From an uncultured Lachnospiraceae bacterium (lineage in GTDB: Bacteria; Bacillota; Clostridia; Lachnospirales; Lachnospiraceae), in NCBI GenBank assembly GCA_905203555.1, contig CAJKWK010000032.1, forward strand, positions 1 through 30,611: a DNA stretch of 30,611 nt. The letters are read 5' to 3'. The notes under the pieces were generated by a model. It worked only from the letters and a program-made list of their open reading frames with translations. It was not told the origin of the DNA and did not search any database. Shown here in pieces: positions 26,119-30,611 of this stretch. A program made the position numbers and the translations under genes. Position 1 is the stretch's first letter; every line of letters starts with the position of its first letter.

Positions 26119-27078
26119 ATGAAACAGTTAAAAATAGGCAATATAGTACTTGAGAATTCATATATACTGGGACCGATGGCAGGCGTGACAGACCTGCCAT
26201 TCCGTTTGTTGTGTAAAGAGCAGGGGGCGGGCTTGATCTGTATGGAGATGGTCAGTGCCAAAGGAATCTTATATAACAATAAAAATACAGAAAGTCTTTT
26301 GCAGATTCATCCGGAGGAAACACCGGTATCGCTGCAGTTATTTGGTTCGGATCCTAAAATTGTCAGCGAGATGGCAAAGCGGATTGAAGAACGTCCGTTT
26401 ACATTTTTGGATATTAATATGGGATGTCCGGTTCCGAAAGTTGTAAGAAATGGAGAGGGCTCTGCGCTGATGAAGGAACCGAAACTGGTCTATGAGCTGG
26501 TCAGTGCAGTGGTAAAAGCGATTCAGAAACCGGTAACAGTGAAGATCCGAAAAGGGTTTGACGAGGAACATATCAATGCAGTGGAAATTGCAAAAATCAT
26601 TGAGGAAGCCGGTGCTGCTGCAGTAGCGGTGCATGGCAGGACGAGAGAGCAGTATTATTCCGGAAAGGCAGATTGGGAAATCATCCGTAAGGTGAAGGAG
26701 GCGGTTGCGATTCCGGTCATTGGAAACGGAGATGTAACTTCCGGAGCAAAAGCAATTGCTATGCGGGAACAGACAGGCTGCGATGGAGTTATGATTGCCA
26801 GAGGCGCGCAGGGGAATCCATGGATTTTTTCGGAACTGCTTTCGTATGAGGAAACAGGAGAGATTCCGCCACGCCCGTCGGTGGATGAGATTCGAAACAC
26901 TATGCTGCGGCATGCACAGCTGCAAATAAAGTATAAAGGGGAATTTTGCGGGATTCGGGAGATGCGGAAACATGTGGCATGGTATACGAAAGGACTGCAC
27001 GGGTCGGCGCGTTTGCGGGAACAGATAAATGCGGTCGAAAGCTATGAAGAACTGGAAAAAATCTTGACAGTATTATAA
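26119..27078 (+). CDS. dusB: tRNA-dihydrouridine synthase (DusB type)
   Basis: FMN enzyme that reduces specific uridines in the tRNA D-loop, 319 residues. The TIM barrel starts LGPMAGVTDLPFRLLCKEQG. MVSAKGILY follows, then SLQLFGSDP, catalytic Cys103 in NMGCPVPKVV, VKIRKGF, the phosphate-binding AVAVHGRTREQYYSGKADW and GNGDVTSG, and GVMIARGAQGNPWIF. A C-terminal helical domain binds tRNA (EMRKHVAWYTKGLHG). In Firmicutes dusB commonly sits next to greA and lysS, as here. The last codons contain the -35 of the next promoter. Confidence 0.96.
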   Translation: MKQLKIGNIVLENSYILGPMAGVTDLPFRLLCKEQGAGLICMEMVSAKGILYNNKNTESLLQIHPEETPVSLQLFGSDPKIVSEMAKRIEERPFTFLDINMGCPVPKVVRNGEGSALMKEPKLVYELVSAVVKAIQKPVTVKIRKGFDEEHINAVEIAKIIEEAGAAAVAVHGRTREQYYSGKADWEIIRKVKEAVAIPVIGNGDVTSGAKAIAMREQTGCDGVMIARGAQGNPWIFSELLSYEETGEIPPRPSVDEIRNTMLRHAQLQIKYKGEFCGIREMRKHVAWYTKGLHGSARLREQINAVESYEELEKILTVL

Positions 27079-27092
27079 GGATTAGGTATAAT
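27064..27092 (+). promoter_or_regulatory. Consensus promoter for greA-lysS, starting inside dusB
   Basis: TTGACA (27064-27069), 17 bases, TATAAT (27087-27092): both hexamers are exact sigma-A consensus with optimal spacing. The -35 lies within the final dusB codons. The leader of about 105 bases contains an inverted repeat, TTTTCAAT (27135-27142) / ATTGAAAA (27154-27161). Confidence 0.85.
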
Positions 27093-27203
27093 ATACAAAT
27101 TGCGAAATATAATTGAGACAGAATAGAAAGCATGTTTTCAATGTAGGAACGAGATTGAAAATGTGAAGGATTTTTAATATATTTACAAGGAGGAAACACT
27201 ATC

Positions 27204-27689
27204 ATGGCAGAAGCAAAGAAACGCTTACTCACTTATGCCGGATTAAAAGCATTGGAGGACGAGCTGGAGAACTTAAAAGTTGTCAAACGTAAAGAGGTTG
27301 CCGGCAAGATCAAAGAGGCAAGAGAGCAGGGCGACTTATCAGAGAATGCAGAGTACGATGCTGCGAAAGATGAGCAGCGTGATATTGAGGCAAGAATTGA
27401 AGAATTGGAAGGGATTCTGAAGAATGCAGAAGTTGTAGTTGAAGACGAAGTCGATCTGGATAAGATCAATGTCGGATGTACGATCAAAGTATTCGATGTG
27501 ACATTTGATGAAGAAATGGAATTCAAGATTGTTGGTTCTACAGAGGCAAACAGTCTGGAAGGAAAGATTTCCAACGAGTCACCGGTAGGACAGGCATTGA
27601 TGGGCAAGAAGATCGGTGATGTGGTAGATGTTGAGACACAGGCTGGAGTGATCCAGTACAAGGTATTGGATATCAGCCGTTCTTTGTAA
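27204..27689 (+). CDS. greA: Transcription elongation factor GreA
   Basis: Binds RNA polymerase and stimulates cleavage of backtracked transcripts. 161 residues, normal size. The N-terminal coiled coil starts LTYAGLKALEDELENLK and carries the tip motif KEAREQGDLSENAEYDAAKD with its acidic residues. The C-terminal FKBP-like domain has INVGCTIKVFDV, ISNESPVGQALMGKKIGDVV and ends YKVLDI. AAGGAGG lies 9 bases before the ATG. It is driven by a perfect consensus promoter. A hairpin separates it from lysS, which probably shares the transcript. Confidence 0.97.
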   Translation: MAEAKKRLLTYAGLKALEDELENLKVVKRKEVAGKIKEAREQGDLSENAEYDAAKDEQRDIEARIEELEGILKNAEVVVEDEVDLDKINVGCTIKVFDVTFDEEMEFKIVGSTEANSLEGKISNESPVGQALMGKKIGDVVDVETQAGVIQYKVLDISRSL

Positions 27690-27723
27690 GAGACAGCAGA
27701 GGAATTGACAGAATTGTAAGTTG

Positions 27724-27752
27724 CAGACCCCTTAATTGTGTTAAGGGGTCTG
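27724..27752 (+). terminator. Hairpin between greA and lysS
   Basis: Perfect 12-bp stem CAGACCCCTTAA / TTAAGGGGTCTG with a TTGTG loop. The tail (TGTTACATT) is poor in T, so this may be a weak terminator, an attenuator or an RNA-stability element rather than a full stop. Confidence 0.6.
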
Positions 27753-27818
27753 TGTTACATTACCAGATGGCGGTAATGGATAGAGTGTTTTATATTCAGG
27801 AAGGAGAAAAGAGAACAA

Positions 27819-29321
27819 ATGGGTGAGCAGAAGAATGCACAGCAAAAAAACACACAGGAACCGGATTTGAATCAGCTTAGAAAGGTTCGTCGGGAAAAAC
27901 TGGCTGATCTTCAGGCAAACGGAAAGGATCCATTCGTAATTACGAAATACGAGCAGACACATCACAGTCAGGAAATCAAAGAACATTTTGAAGAATTAGA
28001 AGGAAAGCAGGTATCGATTGCCGGACGTATGATGTCCAAGCGTGTGATGGGTAAGGCTTCTTTCTGTAATGTACAGGATCTTCAGGGAAATATTCAGTCT
28101 TATGTTGCAAGAGACAGCATAGGAGAAGAGTCCTATAAGGATTTCAAAAAATTTGATGTGGGTGATGTCATCGGAATCAAGGGCGAAGTGTTCCGCACAA
28201 AGACCGGAGAAATGTCTATTCATGCGGAAGAAGTTACATTGCTTTCCAAGAGTCTGCAGATCCTTCCTGAGAAATATCATGGACTGACTAATACAGATTT
28301 GCGGTATCGTCAGAGATATGTGGATCTGATCATGAATCCAGACGTAAAAGATACATTTGTAAAGCGTTCTAAAATCTTAAGAGCAATCCGTACGTATTTG
28401 GATGGTCAGGGATTTATGGAAGTGGAGACTCCGATGCTGGTAGCAAATGCAGGTGGAGCAGCGGCCAGACCGTTTGAAACACATTTCAATGCGTTGAATG
28501 AAGATCTGAAACTGAGAATTTCTCTTGAACTGTATCTGAAGAGATTGATTGTCGGAGGAATGGAGCGTGTTTATGAGATCGGACGTGTATTCCGTAATGA
28601 AGGTCTGGATACGAGACATAATCCGGAGTTTACATTGATGGAGCTGTATCAGGCTTATACAGATTATCATGGCATGATGGACCTGACAGAGAATTTATAT
28701 CGTTTTGTTGCACAGGAAGTACTGGGCACTACACATATTGTATATAAAGGTGTTGAGATTGACCTTGGTAAGCCGTTTGAGCGTATTACAATGGTGGACG
28801 CAGTGAAAAAATATGCAGGTGTTGATTGGAATGAAGTTCATACATTGAAAGAAGCGAGAGCTCTTGCAAAAGAACATCATGTAGAGTACGAAGAACGTCA
28901 TAAAAAGGGCGATATTTTGGCATTGTTCTTCGAAGAATTTGCAGAAGAACATTTGATCCAGCCAACTTTCGTAATGGATCATCCGATTGAGATCTCACCA
29001 TTGACAAAGAAAAAACCGGAAAATCCGGAATATGTAGAGCGTTTTGAGTTCTTTATGAATGGCTGGGAAATGGCAAATGCATACTCTGAGCTTAACGATC
29101 CGATTGATCAGAGAGAGCGTTTCCGCGCACAGGAAGAACTTCTGGCACAGGGAGACGAAGAGGCTAATACAACGGATGAAGACTTTATGAATGCACTGGA
29201 GATTGGTATGCCGCCGACAGGTGGTATCGGATACGGTATCGATAGAATGTGTATGCTTTTGACAGGAGCAGAGGCTATTCGTGACGTATTGCTCTTCCCG
29301 ACAATGAAGCCCTTAGATTGA
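27819..29321 (+). CDS. lysS: Lysyl-tRNA synthetase (class II)
   Basis: Charges tRNA-Lys with lysine; cytoplasmic homodimer. 500 residues. The N-terminal extension is followed by the OB-fold anticodon-binding domain (VSIAGRMMSKRVMGKASFCNVQD). The class II core has motif 1 around FMEVETPML, motif 2 GRVFRNEGLDTRHNPEFTLM and motif 3 GGIGYGIDRM; the protein ends LLFPTMKPLD, the normal family end. AAGGAGAAAAG precedes the ATG. Immediately after the stop the sequence no longer looks like the core chromosome, so the 3' end of lysS appears to be an insertion boundary. Confidence 0.97.
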   Translation: MGEQKNAQQKNTQEPDLNQLRKVRREKLADLQANGKDPFVITKYEQTHHSQEIKEHFEELEGKQVSIAGRMMSKRVMGKASFCNVQDLQGNIQSYVARDSIGEESYKDFKKFDVGDVIGIKGEVFRTKTGEMSIHAEEVTLLSKSLQILPEKYHGLTNTDLRYRQRYVDLIMNPDVKDTFVKRSKILRAIRTYLDGQGFMEVETPMLVANAGGAAARPFETHFNALNEDLKLRISLELYLKRLIVGGMERVYEIGRVFRNEGLDTRHNPEFTLMELYQAYTDYHGMMDLTENLYRFVAQEVLGTTHIVYKGVEIDLGKPFERITMVDAVKKYAGVDWNEVHTLKEARALAKEHHVEYEERHKKGDILALFFEEFAEEHLIQPTFVMDHPIEISPLTKKKPENPEYVERFEFFMNGWEMANAYSELNDPIDQRERFRAQEELLAQGDEEANTTDEDFMNALEIGMPPTGGIGYGIDRMCMLLTGAEAIRDVLLFPTMKPLD

Positions 29322-29381
29322 CCGAAACGCGAAAAAGCCCGTAATATCAAGGGTTTTCGGACACAGGGGAAACGAAAAACC

Positions 29382-29406
29382 TTACGCCTTACACCAAACT
29401 TACACC
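29382..29406. repeat. Short direct repeats at the lysS-accessory boundary
   Basis: TTACGCC (29382-29388), TTACACC (29389-29395) and TTACACC (29400-29406), the last two within a repeated TTACACCAA. They lie 61 bases after lysS in non-coding DNA. Their clustering resembles recombinase arm-type sites, but no integrase is in the window, so this is a suggestion only. Confidence 0.4.
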
Positions 29407-29460
29407 AATCGATGTAGGAAAACGTGCAGAGGCAAAAAAATCGCATAATTTCAAAGTGTG

Positions 29461-29491
29461 AATGGGCGACTTTCTTTCGAGGTCGCCCATT
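29461..29491. terminator. Perfect hairpin upstream of the resistance gene
   Basis: AATGGGCGAC (29461-29470) and GTCGCCCATT (29482-29491) form a perfect 10-bp stem with an 11-base loop. The tail ATTATTT is weak. It could terminate transcription coming from lysS. The 29322-29536 gap otherwise shows only the direct repeats and a partial CGAAAA/TTTTCG pairing just after lysS. Confidence 0.6.
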
Positions 29492-29536
29492 ATTTGAAAA
29501 GACAGATAAACAAATCGGGATTTAGGGGAGGAAAAT

Positions 29537-30031
29537 ATGGTCAGTATAACAGATGCAAAACAGATTATCAGACTTGCAACGGATGCGGAGATTAAAGTAT
29601 TTCTTGACGGCGGTTGGGGTGTAGATGCGCTTATTGGATATGAAACAAGAAGACATAACGATATTGATATATTTGTAGAAAAGAAAGATTATCATAAATT
29701 TATACAGATAATTAAAAACAATGGTTTCTATGAGATAAAAATGGAGTATACAACAACGAACCATACAGTATGGGAGGATTTGAAGAAAAGAATTATTGAT
29801 TTACATTGTTTTGAATATACAAAAAATGGTGAAATTCTTTACGAAGGGGATTGTTTTCCATCAGAGATTTTTTCGGGAATAGGAAAAATTGAGGAAATAG
29901 AAGTTTCTTGTATTGAACCGTATAGTCAACTGCTGTTCCATTTGGGATACGATTATGATGAAAATGATATGCATGATGTAAAGTTGTTGTGCGAAGTATT
30001 TCATATGGAACTTCCTGAAGAGTATAGATAA
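29537..30031 (+). CDS. Lincosamide nucleotidyltransferase-like protein (Lnu A/C/D type)
   Basis: Probable antibiotic-modifying enzyme of the nucleotidyltransferase superfamily, 164 residues, the size of the short Lnu proteins. The LDGGWGVDALIG motif (23-34) is followed by RRHNDIDIFV (38-47), which supplies the metal-binding aspartates Asp42 and Asp44. Further on come TTNHTVWEDLKKRIIDLHCFEY and the C-terminal LLFHLGYDYDENDMHDVKLLCE, all in the order of lincosamide O-nucleotidyltransferases, closest in pattern to the LnuC/LnuD branch. GGGGAGG lies just upstream of the ATG. Its more AT-rich codon use and its place between lysS and a zinc-ribbon repeat gene suggest acquisition. Activity on lincosamides is inferred; a housekeeping nucleotidyltransferase of the same fold is the alternative. 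Confidence 0.8.
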   Translation: MVSITDAKQIIRLATDAEIKVFLDGGWGVDALIGYETRRHNDIDIFVEKKDYHKFIQIIKNNGFYEIKMEYTTTNHTVWEDLKKRIIDLHCFEYTKNGEILYEGDCFPSEIFSGIGKIEEIEVSCIEPYSQLLFHLGYDYDENDMHDVKLLCEVFHMELPEEYR

Positions 30032-30057
30032 TCATAACTTCCCGTTTGTCGAATAAT

Positions 30058-30098
30058 CCCTTGAAAGAGGATGAACCTTTTTCAAGGGGCTTTTTTTA
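30058..30098 (+). terminator. Terminator after the resistance gene
   Basis: CCCTTGAAAGAGG (30058-30070) pairs with CCTTTTTCAAGGG (30076-30088) over 13 bp with one G-U and an ATGAA loop, followed by a run of seven T. The resistance gene is therefore a self-contained cassette. Confidence 0.9.
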
Positions 30099-30181
30099 TT
30101 TCTCCCCATGTTCGCAAACTACCCCGATTTCTCTTTCCTCAATATAATGAGTGCAAACAGAGAGGAAGGAGCGGTTTTGCT

Positions 30182-30611
30182 ATGAGTAATAGTTTGGCGA
30201 AAGTACATCCGGAGCTTGTTTCGGAATGGTCGGAAAGGAACTTTCCGCTTACTCCCGATAATATTACTTACGGCTCAAACAAGAGAGTTTGGTGGAAAGG
30301 CAGTTGCGGTCACGAATGGCAGGCGAGCGTGAAGGCTCGTTCCAAAGGCGAAGGCTGCCCCATTTGTTCAGGAGCAAGGGTTGTTGAGGGTATTAACGAT
30401 TTGGCTACGGTAAAGCCGAAATTGTCATTAGAGTGGTCTGAGAAAAACACGATTAAGCCAACGGAGGTTACTGCCGGTTCTCATAAAAAAGTGATATGGA
30501 AGTGCGAACACGGTCACGAGTGGACGGCTACTGTCAAAAGCAGAACAATCAATAAAACAGGCTGTCCATACTGCTCACACAATAAAGTCCTTGCCGGATT
30601 CAATGACCTTG
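30182..30611 (+). CDS. Treble-clef zinc-ribbon repeat protein (DUF4379-like), 3' end outside window
   Basis: The frame from ATG 30182 stays open to the right edge (143 codons). It follows GGAAGGAG (30164-30171) and a TATAAT at 30143-30148 with no good -35. It contains repeats of about 68 residues, each with an LAxVxPxLxxEWSExN start, a WKxxCGHEW-type segment and a CPxC pair (CPICSG, then CPYCSH); a third begins AGFNDL. This fits the probable zinc-ribbon family DUF4379, where Cys and His pairs bind zinc. Such proteins are frequent on phages and integrative elements and some carry a C-terminal nuclease domain, which would lie outside this window. Function is unknown, but it supports the view that the DNA after lysS is mobile. 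Confidence 0.8.
   Translation, partial: MSNSLAKVHPELVSEWSERNFPLTPDNITYGSNKRVWWKGSCGHEWQASVKARSKGEGCPICSGARVVEGINDLATVKPKLSLEWSEKNTIKPTEVTAGSHKKVIWKCEHGHEWTATVKSRTINKTGCPYCSHNKVLAGFNDL

Noticed and set aside
29108..29446. Integrase remnant on the minus strand after lysS
   Set aside because: The translation is an antisense shadow of lysS and shows no tyrosine recombinase R-H-R-Y motifs.

Overview
This window looks like chromosome from a low-to-moderate G+C gut Firmicute of the Lachnospiraceae (Blautia / Mediterraneibacter / Dorea type). The reasons are the AT-rich codon use, strong GGAGG ribosome sites, surface proteins ending in a KTGD-type sorting signal, a SAM-I riboswitch in front of metK, and small conserved proteins typical of that family. 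Every gene I can support is on the + strand. No tRNA, rRNA, CRISPR array or insertion sequence was seen, and no gene-free stretch exceeds about 215 bases.

Region 1 (1-15918) is a glycan-use locus. It starts with the 3' end of a frameshifted cell-wall-anchored protein (lectin-like, discoidin-like and FIVAR modules, sorting signal). A YesM/YesN-type two-component system follows, then a sugar ABC importer (binding lipoprotein and two permeases, no ATPase), a GH36 alpha-galactosidase broken by a frameshift, a second intact clan GH-D enzyme, a small ureidoglycolate-lyase-like cupin protein and a 1101-residue surface protein with an (alpha/alpha)6 glycosidase-like domain. The simplest model is that surface enzymes trim a host or plant glycan, the importer brings in oligosaccharides, and the cytoplasmic GH-D enzymes release alpha-linked galactose or GalNAc. 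A 26-bp element is shared, at the same distance from the -35 and -10, by the promoters of the two-component operon and of the binding protein. It is the best candidate for the binding site of the AraC-type regulator encoded between them.

Region 2 (16130-29321) is ordinary core genome: a conserved hypothetical, a shikimate-kinase-like protein lacking the usual shikimate-binding arginine, murA, SAM riboswitch plus metK, an OmpR-family two-component pair in histidine kinase-first order, a SpoU-type RNA methyltransferase, argF, birA, a DUF6145-like protein, coaX, dusB, greA and lysS.

Region 3 (29322-30611) changes character directly after lysS. It has short direct repeats, a perfect hairpin, a lincosamide nucleotidyltransferase-like resistance gene and the start of a treble-clef zinc-ribbon repeat protein. 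This looks like the edge of an acquired element whose remainder lies beyond the window.
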